DNA from: Streptomyces sp. SCUT-3
GTDB taxonomy: Bacteria > Actinomycetota > Actinomycetes > Streptomycetales > Streptomycetaceae
Length of the DNA: 64,000 bases
Assembly (NCBI RefSeq): GCF_014083985.1
Contig: NZ_CP046907.1
Span: forward strand, 5,466,501 to 5,530,500
Reading direction: 5' to 3'
Shown: positions 38,002 to 51,807 of the stretch, piece by piece
Numbering within the stretch: the first letter of the stretch is position 1
Layout: the number at the start of each line of letters is the position of its first letter
Made by a program: the position numbers and the translations under genes
Notes under the pieces: generated by a model
Seen by the model: the letters and a program-made list of their open reading frames with translations, nothing else
Told to the model about the DNA's origin: nothing
Databases searched by the model: none

Positions 38002-39387
38002 TCAGGCCTCGGCGGGCTCGAAGGCCAGGCTCCATGCGCCGTAGCCGCCGAGCAGGTCGGAGACGTCGGTGCGTCCGTCGCGCCGCAGCACCGAGGCCGC
38101 GACGGAGGAACGGTAGCCGCCGGCGCAGTGGACGACGACGGGACGGTCGGCGGGGACCTCGGCCAGGCGGCGGGGCAGCTCGGCCAGCGGGATGTGCAGC
38201 GATCCGGAGACGAAGCCCTCCTCGCGCTCGCCGGCGCCGCGCACGTCGATCACGGCCGGGGGCTGCTCGGAGTCCAGCGCCGCGCGCAGCTCGTCCGCGG
38301 TCAGGCGGGAGGCGCGCTGCATCTCGTCGGGGACGGAGACGAAGGTCTCCTCCGGGGCGCCCAGGTAGCCGCGGACCCGGTCGAAGCCGATCCGGGCGAG
38401 CCGGGTGACGGTCTCCTCCTCCTGGCCCTCGGGGGCCACGACCAGCAGCTCGTCCTGGGGGGTCAGGACGGTGCCGCAGGTCTCGGCGAAGCGGCCGTCG
38501 GCGGGGACGTTGACCGATCCGCGCAGGTGGCCGGCGGCGAACTCCTGCGGGTCGCGGGCGTCGACCACGACGGCGCCGGCGGCGCGCTGCTCGAGGAACT
38601 CGGCGGCGGACAGCGGGCGGGCGGCCGCGGCCGGGTCGAACAGGCCGTGCTCGCGGCGGTTGAGGTCCGCGTCGTAGCCGAAGTAGCCGGGGGCGGAGGG
38701 CTGGCCGGCGGTGACCAGGGCGATGAACTCCTCCTCGCTCATCGGGGCGCAGGCGTAGTTGGTGGCGCGCTGCTGCCCGATGGTGGACTGGCGCTCGGTG
38801 GACAGGTTCTTGCCGCAGGCCGAGCCGGCGCCGTGGGCGGGGAAGACGCGCACCTCGTCCGGCAGGGACATCAGCTTGTTCTGCACGCTGTCGTAGAGCA
38901 TCTTCCCGAGCTCGTCGGCGGTCACGCCGACGGAGGCGAGCAGGTCGGGGCGGCCGACGTCGCCGATGAAGAGCGCGTCGCCGGTCAGCACGCCGTGGGG
39001 CACCGCGTCGTCGGCGTGCTCGCGGACGACGATGCTGATCGACTCGGGCGTGTGCCCGGGGGTCTCCATGATCTCCAGCGTGACGTCGCCGAGGCTGATG
39101 CGCTCGCCGTCGGTCAGGGCGCGGAACTCGTAGTCGGCGTCGGCGCGGCGGCCGTATCCGATCCAGGCTCCGGTGCGGGCGGCCAGCTCCAGGTGGCCGG
39201 CGGCGAAGTCGGCGTGGAAGTGGGTGTTGATGACGCCCTCGATCGTGAACCCGCGCTCCTCGGCGTCCGCGAGGTACTCGGAGACGTCGCGGCGGGGGTC
39301 CACGACGACGGCCTTGCCCGTGGTCTCGTCGGCGATCATGTACGAGGCCTGGGAGAGGCAGTCGAGGTAGTACTGGGCGAAGAACAC
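38002..39387 (-). CDS. persulfide dioxygenase (MBL fold) fused to two rhodanese domains
   Basis: 461 aa from GTG 39387, GGAGG 5 nt upstream. The N-terminal 250 residues are an ETHE1-like metallo-beta-lactamase domain: NTHFHADFAAGHLEL, TPGHTPESISI, TGDALFIGDVGRPDL and FPAHGAGSACGK hold the iron ligands. Two rhodanese domains follow. The first (residues 270-355) has VVDARDPQEFAAGHLRGSVN but no Cys in the loop. The second (370-455) has VIDVRGAGEREEGFV and the loop VVHCAGGYRS with Cys. The enzyme oxidises low-molecular-weight persulfide to sulfite. First gene of a three-gene operon under CsoR/CstR-like palindromes. Confidence 0.93.
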   Translation of the reverse strand: MFFAQYYLDCLSQASYMIADETTGKAVVVDPRRDVSEYLADAEERGFTIEGVINTHFHADFAAGHLELAARTGAWIGYGRRADADYEFRALTDGERISLGDVTLEIMETPGHTPESISIVVREHADDAVPHGVLTGDALFIGDVGRPDLLASVGVTADELGKMLYDSVQNKLMSLPDEVRVFPAHGAGSACGKNLSTERQSTIGQQRATNYACAPMSEEEFIALVTAGQPSAPGYFGYDADLNRREHGLFDPAAAARPLSAAEFLEQRAAGAVVVDARDPQEFAAGHLRGSVNVPADGRFAETCGTVLTPQDELLVVAPEGQEEETVTRLARIGFDRVRGYLGAPEETFVSVPDEMQRASRLTADELRAALDSEQPPAVIDVRGAGEREEGFVSGSLHIPLAELPRRLAEVPADRPVVVHCAGGYRSSVAASVLRRDGRTDVSDLLGGYGAWSLAFEPAEA

Positions 39388-39428
39388 GAAGACCTCCGTG
39401 GTCGTGACAGGTGCCCGGTCGCTGGCCG

Positions 39429-39444
39429 ATACCCCGGGGGGTAT
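39429..39444. promoter_or_regulatory. CsoR/CstR-type operator 1 (ATACCCCGGGGGGTAT)
   Basis: A 7+2+7 perfect palindrome, 42 nt before the persulfide dioxygenase start and just downstream of its predicted -10. Occupation would block transcription. CsoR-family tetramers bind G/C-rich dyads ending in ATAC/GTAT; CstR members sense persulfides. Confidence 0.75.
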
Positions 39445-39455
39445 CTCTTGCTTCG

Positions 39456-39484
39456 AAGGTAGAACTCTTTCGCCGAGATGGCAA
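39456..39484 (-). promoter_or_regulatory. promoter of the persulfide operon
   Basis: On the minus strand, TTGCCA (39484-39479) and TACCTT (39461-39456) are separated by exactly 17 nt, a good sigma-70-like promoter. Operator 2 abuts the -35 box and operator 1 lies 11 nt past the -10 box, so the promoter is bracketed by repressor sites. Confidence 0.65.
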
Positions 39485-39500
39485 ATACCCGGGGGGGTAT
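39485..39500. promoter_or_regulatory. CsoR/CstR-type operator 2 (ATACCCGGGGGGGTAT)
   Basis: A 6+4+6 dyad directly upstream of the -35 box of the persulfide operon, with the same ATACCC/GGGTAT arms as operators 1 and 3 and starting 56 bp from operator 1. Confidence 0.7.
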
Positions 39501-39552
39501 CCGTGGGAACGGTTCCGCGGACCGCCGGAGAACTCGGCCCGATGGGAGAAAA

Positions 39553-39568
39553 ATACCCCAAGGGGTAT
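39553..39568. promoter_or_regulatory. CsoR/CstR-type operator 3 (ATACCCCAAGGGGTAT)
   Basis: A 7+2+7 perfect palindrome 68 bp beyond operator 2. It may aid looping for the sulfur operon or control the divergent universal stress gene that starts 230 nt further right. Confidence 0.7.
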
Positions 39569-39798
39569 GCCCGGCGGAGGTCGCCCCGGCTCCCCCCGCA
39601 CGGTCCGCCCGGACACTCCCCCGCGCGTGCCGCGGCCCCGGGGAAGGCCCCCCGGGGGGCGACCCCCGGGGCCGCCCCCCGGGACCCGCCGCCGCCCGCA
39701 CGGACGGCGCCCCGTGGCCGGACCGCCACCGCGGTGCCACGGTGGTTGGTGCACCGGTTTCCCGGGCAGGCGCGGGACGGAAGCGGGACGGAGAGGTG

Positions 39799-40701
39799 GT
39801 GGAAGCCGTGGGACTCCCCCTGGTGGTGGGCACCGACGGGTCCGAGTTCAGCCTCCAGGCGGTGGACTGGGCGGCGGACGAGGCGGCCCGCCGCCGGGTG
39901 CCGCTGCGCATCGTCTACGCCTCGCTGTGGGAGCGCTACGAGGGGCAGGTGCCGTCCGAGGAGGGGACCGAACCGCTGGAGGGATGGGAGGCCGACCGGA
40001 TCCTGGACACCGCCCTGGAGCGGGCCCGCGCCCGCCGCCCGGGGCTGGAGGTCTCCGGCGAGGTCCTGCCCGACGACGCGGCCGACGTGCTCGCCGACGA
40101 GGGGCGCAACGCCTCGCTCCTGGTCGTCGGCAGCCGCGGACGCGGAGAGCTGGCCGAACTGCTCCTGGGGTCGGTCAGCCTCGCGGTGGCCGCCCGCGCC
40201 GACTGCCCCGTCGTCGTGGTCCGCGGCCCCGTGCCGCCCCCCGGCCCGGGGCGGCCCCGGCAGGACAGGCCCCTGGTGGTCCTCGGGGTGGACGACGCCG
40301 GGGAGAACGCCTCCGCGGTCGCCTTCGCCTTCGAGGAGGCGCAGCTGCGCGGCGCCGAGCTGCTGGCCCTGCACGCCTGGCGCGCCCCGAAGGTCACCCC
40401 GCAGTCCCACCCCCTGATCGCCGGGGACGCGCACGCCGCCCCGGTGCACCACGCCCAGGAGACACTGGCCGACGCGCTGGCCCGCCCCGGCCGCGAGCAC
40501 CCGCGGGTGACGGTCCGCCGGGCCGCCGTGGAGGGCAGCGCCCACAAGGCGCTGCTGGACGCCTCCGAGGGGGCGGAGATGGTCGTGGTGGGCACCCGCA
40601 GGCGCCTGGGCCACTTCGGGCTCCAACTGGGCCGCACCAACCACGCCGTCCTGCACCACGCCCCCTGCCCGGTGGCCGTGGTGCCGCAGGTGCCCCGGTG
40701 A
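39799..40701 (+). CDS. tandem universal stress protein (two USP domains)
   Basis: 300 aa from GTG 39799; GTG codons at 39796 and 39808 are alternatives. Domain 1 (about residues 5-145) starts LPLVVGTDGSEFSLQAVDWA and has the ATP-binding glycine motif GSRGRGELAELLLGSVS. Domain 2 (about 155-300) starts PLVVLGVDDAGENASAVAFA and ends with GTRRRLGHFGLQLGRTNHAVL, a modified G-x2-G-x9-G motif. Such proteins accumulate in hypoxia and stationary phase. The stop overlaps the GTG of the GH65 gene, which ties stress survival to disaccharide phosphorolysis. Confidence 0.93.
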   Translation: MEAVGLPLVVGTDGSEFSLQAVDWAADEAARRRVPLRIVYASLWERYEGQVPSEEGTEPLEGWEADRILDTALERARARRPGLEVSGEVLPDDAADVLADEGRNASLLVVGSRGRGELAELLLGSVSLAVAARADCPVVVVRGPVPPPGPGRPRQDRPLVVLGVDDAGENASAVAFAFEEAQLRGAELLALHAWRAPKVTPQSHPLIAGDAHAAPVHHAQETLADALARPGREHPRVTVRRAAVEGSAHKALLDASEGAEMVVVGTRRRLGHFGLQLGRTNHAVLHHAPCPVAVVPQVPR

Positions 40702-43214
40702 CGGCCGCGGCGCCGCCCGGGGTCCTGCGGAGCCCGCCGGCCCCGGAGTGGACCTGGGAGTACCGCGGGTACGAGCCGGTCGAGGAACGGCTGCGGGAAG
40801 CACTGTGCACCCTGGGCAACGGCTACTTCGCCACCCGCGGCGCGGCCCCGGAGGCCGCCGCCGGCCCGGTCCACTACCCGGGCACCTACGTCGCGGGCTG
40901 CTACGACCGGCTGGTCTCCACCGTCGCGGGACGGCAGGTGGAGAACGAGGACATGGTCAACCTGCCGAACTGGCTGCCCCTGCGCTTCCGCCCCCTGGAA
41001 GGCCCCGGCCCCGCCGGTGCTGCCCCCGCCGACCGCGGCGGTGCGGCCCCCGGCGCCGCGGAACCCGTGGACGCCGGCCGGTGGATCTCGCCCGACGAGC
41101 ACCCCCCGGCCGAGTACCACCAGTGCCTGGACCTGCGCGGGGGGACGCTCACCCGCCGCGCGGTCTTCCCCCTCCCCGGCGGCGGGCGCCTGCTGGTCGA
41201 GCAGTGCCGCCTGGTGCACATGGGCGACCCGCACCTGGCCGCTCTGCGGACCGTCTTCACCGCCCTGGACGGGCCGTGCCGACTGGAGTTCGAGTCCGCC
41301 CTGGACGGGGCCGTCACCAACGCGGGCGTGGAGCGCTACCGCGACCTCGCCGGCGACCACCTCACCGAGGTCCGCACCGGCGCGGCGGACGGGGACGTCC
41401 TGTGGCTGTCCTGCCGCACCCGCTCCTCGCAGACGGTGATCGCTACGGCGGCCCGCACCCGGGTGACCGGCGCCGTCCCCGAGGACCCCCGCGACCTGCT
41501 GGAGGAGCTGAGGGCCGGCCGGCGGGCCGTGCTCCCCCTGGAACCGGGCCGGCCGGTGACCGTGGACAAGACCGTCGCCCTGCACACCTCCCGCGACCCG
41601 GCGATCGGCAGCCCCCTGCGGGCCGCCGTCGACCGGGTGCGGGAGGCGCCCGGGCTCCCCGCCCTCATGGACACCCACCGCGCGTCCTGGGACCGGCTGT
41701 GGCGGCGCGCCGAACTGGCGGTGCCCGGCGAGGCCGGCCGCATCCTGCGGCTGCACCTGTTCCACGTCCTGCAGACCCTCTCGCCGCACACCGCCGAACT
41801 CGACGTGGGCGTGCCGGCCCGGGGACTGCACGGGGAGGCGTACCGCGGCCACGTCTTCTGGGACGAGCTGTTCGTCCTGCCCTACCTGAACCTGCACCTG
41901 CCCGAGGTCTCCCGGGCCCTGCTGGCGTACCGCCACCGCCGGCTGCCCCAGGCGTGCCGGGCCGCGGCCGGGGAGGGCCTGCGCGGCGCCATGTACCCGT
42001 GGCAGAGCGGCAGCGACGGACGGGAGGAGACCCAGGTGCTGCACCTGAACCCCCGCTCGGGCCGCTGGCTGCCCGACCACTCGCGGCTGCAGCACCACGT
42101 CGGCTCCGCCGTGGCGTACAACGTGTGGCAGTACGGCCAGGCCACCGGCGACGCCGAGTTCATGCACACCAAGGGCGCGGAGATCATGGTCCAGGTCGCC
42201 CGGTTCTGGGCCGACCGCGCCACCCACGACCGCGCCGGCGGCACGTACCGCATCCTCGGAGTGGTCGGCCCCGACGAGTACCACGACGCCTACCCGGACG
42301 CGGCCCGCCCGGGACTGGACGACAACGCCTACACCAACGTCACCGCCGCCTGGGTACTGGCCCGCGCAGTGGAACTGGTGCGCCTGCTGCCCGCCCCGCG
42401 CCGCGACGACCTGTTCGACCGCCTCGGCCTGGACCGCTCCGAGCCGCAGCGGTGGGAGGAGGTCTCGCGCGGGCTGCGGGTGCCCTTCCACGACGGGGTG
42501 GTCAGCCAGTTCGAGGGCTACGAGGACCTGGCCGAACTGGACTGGGCCGGCTACCGGGCCCGGTACGGCAGCATCCGCCGCCTGGACCGCATCCTGGAGG
42601 CCGAGGGCGACACGGTCAACCGCTACCGGGCCTCCAAGCAGGCGGACGTGCTCATGCTGGGCTACCTCTTCCCGCCCCGCGAGCTGTCCGCCCTCTTCGC
42701 CCGGCTCGGCCACCGCATGGACGACGACATCTGGCGCCGCACGGTCGAGTACTACCTGCGCCGCACCAGCCACGGCTCGACGCTCAGCAGCCTGGTGCAC
42801 GGCTGGGTGCTGGCCCGGGCCCGGCGCGCCGAGGCGTGGGCGTACATGCAGGAGGCCCTGGTCTCCGACGTCGTCGACATCCAGGGCGGCACCACCCCGG
42901 AGGGCATCCACCTGGGCGCCATGGGCGGCACCCTGGACTTCGTCCAGCGGTGCCTGACCGGACTGGAGACCCGCGGGGACGCCCTGTGGATCGACCCCGT
43001 GCCGGCGCCCCCGCCGTCCCCGGAGCTGCCCCACCCCTCCTACGAGCTGTCCGTGCGCCACCGCGGCCACTGGAACATACGGCTGCACATGGAGGGCGGC
43101 CGGCTCACCGTCACCGTGCCCGCCTCGGAGGAGCCGCCGCTGCGCATCGTGCTCGCCGGACGGCCCGTGACCGTCCGCCCCGGCGAGTCCTGCCGCCTCG
43201 ACCTGCCCGCCTGA
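40698..43214 (+). CDS. glycoside hydrolase family 65 disaccharide phosphorylase (trehalose/maltose/kojibiose type)
   Basis: 838 aa from GTG 40698 (GTGA overlap with the USP). N-terminal beta-sandwich includes ALCTLGNGYFATRGAAPE. The (alpha/alpha)6 barrel includes GHVFWDELFVLPYLNLHLPEVSRALLAYR, the general acid Glu in GVVGPDEYHDAYPD, KQADVLMLGYLF, and the phosphate-site RRTSHGSTLSSLVHG. A C-terminal beta domain ends in IVLAGRPVTV. It likely splits a disaccharide with phosphate to beta-glucose 1-phosphate plus glucose. No beta-phosphoglucomutase gene, the usual partner, is adjacent. The exact substrate cannot be told from sequence. Confidence 0.92.
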   Translation: MTAAAPPGVLRSPPAPEWTWEYRGYEPVEERLREALCTLGNGYFATRGAAPEAAAGPVHYPGTYVAGCYDRLVSTVAGRQVENEDMVNLPNWLPLRFRPLEGPGPAGAAPADRGGAAPGAAEPVDAGRWISPDEHPPAEYHQCLDLRGGTLTRRAVFPLPGGGRLLVEQCRLVHMGDPHLAALRTVFTALDGPCRLEFESALDGAVTNAGVERYRDLAGDHLTEVRTGAADGDVLWLSCRTRSSQTVIATAARTRVTGAVPEDPRDLLEELRAGRRAVLPLEPGRPVTVDKTVALHTSRDPAIGSPLRAAVDRVREAPGLPALMDTHRASWDRLWRRAELAVPGEAGRILRLHLFHVLQTLSPHTAELDVGVPARGLHGEAYRGHVFWDELFVLPYLNLHLPEVSRALLAYRHRRLPQACRAAAGEGLRGAMYPWQSGSDGREETQVLHLNPRSGRWLPDHSRLQHHVGSAVAYNVWQYGQATGDAEFMHTKGAEIMVQVARFWADRATHDRAGGTYRILGVVGPDEYHDAYPDAARPGLDDNAYTNVTAAWVLARAVELVRLLPAPRRDDLFDRLGLDRSEPQRWEEVSRGLRVPFHDGVVSQFEGYEDLAELDWAGYRARYGSIRRLDRILEAEGDTVNRYRASKQADVLMLGYLFPPRELSALFARLGHRMDDDIWRRTVEYYLRRTSHGSTLSSLVHGWVLARARRAEAWAYMQEALVSDVVDIQGGTTPEGIHLGAMGGTLDFVQRCLTGLETRGDALWIDPVPAPPPSPELPHPSYELSVRHRGHWNIRLHMEGGRLTVTVPASEEPPLRIVLAGRPVTVRPGESCRLDLPA

Positions 43215-43241
43215 CCCCCGATCCCGAACCCGAACCCGTCC

Positions 43242-43271
43242 GGGTCCCGGCCCCGCCGGGGCCCGGGACCC
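43242..43271. terminator. bulged hairpin between GH65 and PPDK genes
   Basis: GGGTCCCGGCCCC pairs with GGGGCCCGGGACCC across a 3-nt loop, leaving one extra C. It may attenuate or end the GH65 transcript before ppdK, which starts 55 nt later with its own ribosome site (GGAAGGAG). Confidence 0.45.
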
Positions 43272-43326
43272 ACAGCACGCAGCACGTCCCCCCGCGTCCC
43301 GCGCGGACCCCGGAAGGAGACCGGCC

Positions 43327-48788
<5,462 letters not shown>

Positions 48789-48875
48789 CCGGGGTACGGC
48801 CGGGACACGGCCGGGCGCGACCGGACACGGCCGGGCACGACGGTGCGTGACCGGACGGAGCGGGACGGCCACGGA

Positions 48876-48893
48876 CAGGGACCAACGGCCCTG
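48876..48893. promoter_or_regulatory. candidate hypoxia/dormancy regulator box (CAGGGACCAACGGCCCTG)
   Basis: An imperfect palindrome 124 nt before the CBS-BON gene. Its core GGGACCAACGGCCCTG recurs with one change upstream of the flavodoxin operon (53071-53086, opposite strand). The GGGAC...GCCC shape recalls DosR/DevR-type boxes, as expected for OsdR-like response regulators. Confidence 0.55.
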
Positions 48894-49016
48894 CCCGTGC
48901 GTACCGGGGGGCCCTGGGCGCGGCCGCGCGGCACAGGCCATCCTGGGCCCGGACCCTCCGCCCGGGCGGTGCGCGGCAGGGAACACGGAAGCGGGAGCAG
49001 GAAGGGGACGCGGGGC

Positions 49017-49679
49017 ATGCGGCACCGGACCGTCGGGGACGTCATGAGTTCCGCAGTGGTGGGGGTGCAGCGGGGGACCCTCTTCAAGGAGATCGTCCAG
49101 GTGCTGCACGAGCACGACGTCACCGCCGTGCCCGTCCTCGACGGCCGGGGCCGCCCGGTGGGCGTGGTCTCCGAGGCCGACCTGCTGCGCAAGCCCTCCG
49201 GCCGGGCGGCCGGGACGGGCCTGCCGCCCTCCCCCCGCGAGGACCCGTCGGAGCTGGCCAAGGTCGAGGCGACCACGGCGGAGGGCCTGATGACCAGCCC
49301 GGCGGTGTGCGCCCGGCCCGGGTGGAGCGTCGTCGAGGCGGCCGGGGTGATGGAGAGGCACCGCGTCAAACGGCTGCCCGTGGTGGACGACGCCGGCCGG
49401 CTGGTCGGGATCGTCAGCCGCAGGGACCTGCTGACGGTGTTCCTGCGCCGGGACCGGGCGATCACCGAGGAGATCGTGGAGGAGGTGCTGGTGCGCACCA
49501 TGGGGCAGCGGCCCTCCGCGGTGAGTGTGCACACCCAGCACGGGCAGGTGGTCCTCAGCGGCTCCGTCGACCGCAGGAGCGCCGTGGACGACCTGGTGCG
49601 CCTGTGCCTGGGCGTGGACGGGGTGGTCAGTGTCGACCACCGGCTCGCGTACGACAGCGACGACACCGTCGTGCGGTAG
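49017..49679 (+). CDS. CBS-pair protein with C-terminal BON domain
   Basis: 220 aa from ATG 49017. CBS 1 (VGDVMSSAVVGVQRGTLFKEIVQVLHEHDVTAVPVLDGRGRPVGVVSEADLL) and CBS 2 (GLMTSPAVCARPGWSVVEAAGVMERHRVKRLPVVDDAGRLVGIVSRRDLL) form an adenosyl-nucleotide sensor. Residues about 150-215 are a BON domain (SVHTQHGQVVLSGSVDRRSAVDDLVRLCLGVDGVVSVDHRL). This combination is typical of actinobacterial hypoxia regulons; the partner is unknown. It is a paralogue of the minus-strand gene at 51746-52432. Confidence 0.92.
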   Translation: MRHRTVGDVMSSAVVGVQRGTLFKEIVQVLHEHDVTAVPVLDGRGRPVGVVSEADLLRKPSGRAAGTGLPPSPREDPSELAKVEATTAEGLMTSPAVCARPGWSVVEAAGVMERHRVKRLPVVDDAGRLVGIVSRRDLLTVFLRRDRAITEEIVEEVLVRTMGQRPSAVSVHTQHGQVVLSGSVDRRSAVDDLVRLCLGVDGVVSVDHRLAYDSDDTVVR

Positions 49680-49736
49680 CCGCGGGGAAGGGCGGGTGCC
49701 GTCCCGGCCCCGCCCGAGGGACGAAAGGGGCACGGC

Positions 49737-50384
49737 ATGCCCGCACGCAATCCGGGGGACGTCGGCCGCCGGGCGGCGGCCCGCCGCCGGCAGCTGGGCC
49801 TGACCCGGGAGGAGGTGGCCCGGCGGGCCGGCATGGCCCCCGGCTACCTCCAGTACCTGGAGGAGCAGCCGGCCGACCCGGGCACGAGCGGGCTTACCCG
49901 GCTCGCCGGGGCGCTGGGCACCACTGTGGCCGCGCTCCACGGCGGCGGCAGGGACCTACCGCCGGGGACGGCCCGCGCCGCCCGGGGCCCGCGGCTGGTG
50001 GAGCTGACGCCGCAGGAGTGCCGGGAGCGGCTGTCCACCCACGGCGTGGGCCGGGTCGTCGTGACGACCCCGGCCGGGACGGCGGTCGTGCCGGTCAACT
50101 ACTCGATGGTCGAGGGCGCCGTGGTCTACCGCACCGCCCCGCACGCGGTGCCCGCCGCGGCCGCCGGCACCGAGGCGGTCTTCGAGGTCGACCACATCGA
50201 CGAGGCCCTCGGCCGGGGGTGGAGCGTGCTGGTCACCGGCCCGGCCCGCGAGGTGACGGACGCGGCCGAGGCCCGGCGGCTGGAGGAACGGGCCCGCAGC
50301 GAGCCGTGGGCGGGAGGGGACCGCCCGATGTGGGTGCTCATCGACCCCGAGCGCGTCACCGGCCGCCTCGTCGAGGCCGGCTGA
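49737..50384 (+). CDS. XRE-type helix-turn-helix fused to a PPOX split-barrel domain
   Basis: 215 aa; AAAGGGGC precedes ATG 49737. Residues 8-65 are a Cro/C1-type HTH (RRQLGLTREEVARRAGMAPGYLQYLEEQPADPGTSGLTRLAGALGTTVAALHG). Residues 85-212 are a PPOX-like flavin-binding domain (LSTHGVGRVVVTTPAGTAVVPVNYSMVEGAVVYRT, GWSVLVTGPAREV). The fusion could be a flavin- or nitroreduction-linked regulator. It is on the same strand 57 nt after the CBS-BON gene and probably co-transcribed. Confidence 0.9.
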   Translation: MPARNPGDVGRRAAARRRQLGLTREEVARRAGMAPGYLQYLEEQPADPGTSGLTRLAGALGTTVAALHGGGRDLPPGTARAARGPRLVELTPQECRERLSTHGVGRVVVTTPAGTAVVPVNYSMVEGAVVYRTAPHAVPAAAAGTEAVFEVDHIDEALGRGWSVLVTGPAREVTDAAEARRLEERARSEPWAGGDRPMWVLIDPERVTGRLVEAG

Positions 50385-50718
50385 CCGCGACGGAGCACGG
50401 GCCCGGACGTGCGCCGACCCGGCCCCCCGGGACTGCTCGTGCCCGGACGGCCCGGGCCCGGAGGGCCGGGGCACGGCGTCCGCCCGGGCCCGGCGGGCCG
50501 GGGGCACGGCGTCCGCCCGGGCCCGGCGGGCCCGCACTCCTTCCCCGGACCGCGGCCGGGCACTCCGGGCGCCACCGGGCATCACCGGAAGGGACGGCAG
50601 CCGCTGCGCTTCCGCCGCTGCGGGCGCAGGCTGGACCTGCGGGGGACGCCGCGGCCCGCGGGCCGTCCGGCACCCGGAGAACCGCCGCCCCCGCCTCCAC
50701 CAGCGGAAGGAACCCGAG
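50385..50718. other. intergenic region with G/C-rich duplication, no gene seen
   Basis: About 330 nt. It contains a tandem duplication (listed separately) and a string of GGGCCCGG blocks that could form hairpins. The last 30 nt supply the GGAAGGAAC ribosome site of the alcohol dehydrogenase. No credible ORF was found. Confidence 0.5.
50468..50532. repeat. 32-nt exact tandem duplication, 33-bp period
   Basis: 50468-50499 and 50501-50532 are identical (beginning GGGGCACGGCGTCCGCCC). It lies between the HTH-PPOX and alcohol dehydrogenase genes and includes inverted GGGCCC-type halves, so it may form a terminator-like structure. Confidence 0.75.
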
Positions 50719-51807
50719 ATGAAAGCCTTCGTCTACCACGGGCCGGGCGAGGCCGCCTGGGAGGACGTACCGGACCCGGACCTCGAGGAGCCGGGCGACG
50801 TGGTCGTCCGTGTCGACACCACCACCATCTGCGGCACCGACCTGCACATCCTCAAGGGCGACGTGCCGGACGTGCGCCCCGGCACCGTCCTGGGCCACGA
50901 GGCCGTCGGCGAGGTCGTCGAGGCCGGGGGCGACGTCCGCTCGGTGCGCCCCGGCGACCGGGTGCTGGTCTCGTGCGTCACCGCCTGCGGGCGTTGCCGC
51001 TACTGCCGCGAGGCCGCCTACGGGCAGTGCCTGGGCGGCGGGGGGTGGATCCTCGGCCACAACATCAACGGCACCCAGGCGGAGTTCGTGCGCCTGCCGT
51101 ACGCGGACATGTCCGTCCACCCGCTGCCGGGCGCGATCACCGGGGAGGAGGCGGTCCTGCTGTCGGACATCCTCCCCACCGCCTACGAGGTCGGTGTGCT
51201 CAACGGCCGGATCGGGCCCGGCGACACCGTGGTGGTGGTCGGCGTCGGCCCCATCGGGCTGGCGGCGATCGTCACCGCCCGGCTGTTCTCGCCCGGCCGG
51301 ATCATCGCCGTCGACAAGGCCCCCGCCCGCCTGGAGACGGCCAAACGGCTCGGCGCGGACGTGGTGGCCGACGCCGCGGAGGACCCGGAGCAACTGGTGT
51401 CGGAACTGACCGACGGACTGGGCGCGGACGTGGTGATCGAGGCGGTCGGCGTCCCCGAGACCTTCGAGGCGTGCACCCGCATGGTGCGCCCCGGCGGCCA
51501 CGTGGCGAACATCGGCGTGCACGGCAGGCCGGTGACCCTGCACCTGGAGCAGTTGTGGGACAGGAACCTGACCCTCACCACGGGCCTGGTCGACACCTTC
51601 TCCACGCCGACCCTGCTGGGCATGCTGACCGCGGGCCGCCTGCCGGCCTCGGAGCTGGTCACGCACAGCTTCGGGCTCCACGACATGGAGGAGGCCTACG
51701 ACATCTTCTCCCGCCCGGCCGACACCGGTGCGATGAAGGTGGTGCTCAACCGCCACCAGGAACCGCGGGCCGTGGAGCCGGTGGCGGGGCGGCCGGCAGC
51801 GGGCTGA
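50719..51807 (+). CDS. zinc-dependent alcohol dehydrogenase, MDR family
   Basis: 362 aa. Catalytic zinc ligands appear as Cys in TTICGTDLHIL and His/Glu in GHEAVGEVVEAGG. The structural zinc lobe has CVTACGRCRYCREAAYGQC (four Cys). The Rossmann loop is VVVVGVGPIGLAAIV near residue 170. It oxidises or reduces alcohols/aldehydes with NAD(P). Its last 62 nt overlap the 3' end of the convergent CBS-BON gene. Such enzymes recur in hypoxia/dormancy blocks, perhaps for redox balance. Confidence 0.93.
   Translation: MKAFVYHGPGEAAWEDVPDPDLEEPGDVVVRVDTTTICGTDLHILKGDVPDVRPGTVLGHEAVGEVVEAGGDVRSVRPGDRVLVSCVTACGRCRYCREAAYGQCLGGGGWILGHNINGTQAEFVRLPYADMSVHPLPGAITGEEAVLLSDILPTAYEVGVLNGRIGPGDTVVVVGVGPIGLAAIVTARLFSPGRIIAVDKAPARLETAKRLGADVVADAAEDPEQLVSELTDGLGADVVIEAVGVPETFEACTRMVRPGGHVANIGVHGRPVTLHLEQLWDRNLTLTTGLVDTFSTPTLLGMLTAGRLPASELVTHSFGLHDMEEAYDIFSRPADTGAMKVVLNRHQEPRAVEPVAGRPAAG

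Larger units (their letters stand above)
39388..39798. other. divergent regulatory region (sulfur operon / USP), no gene seen
   Basis: About 410 nt without a coding gene. The left 180 nt are A/T-richer and hold the promoter and three ATACCC-type palindromes listed separately. The right 220 nt are very G/C-rich with C/G runs and show no clear promoter or ORF. Confidence 0.6.
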
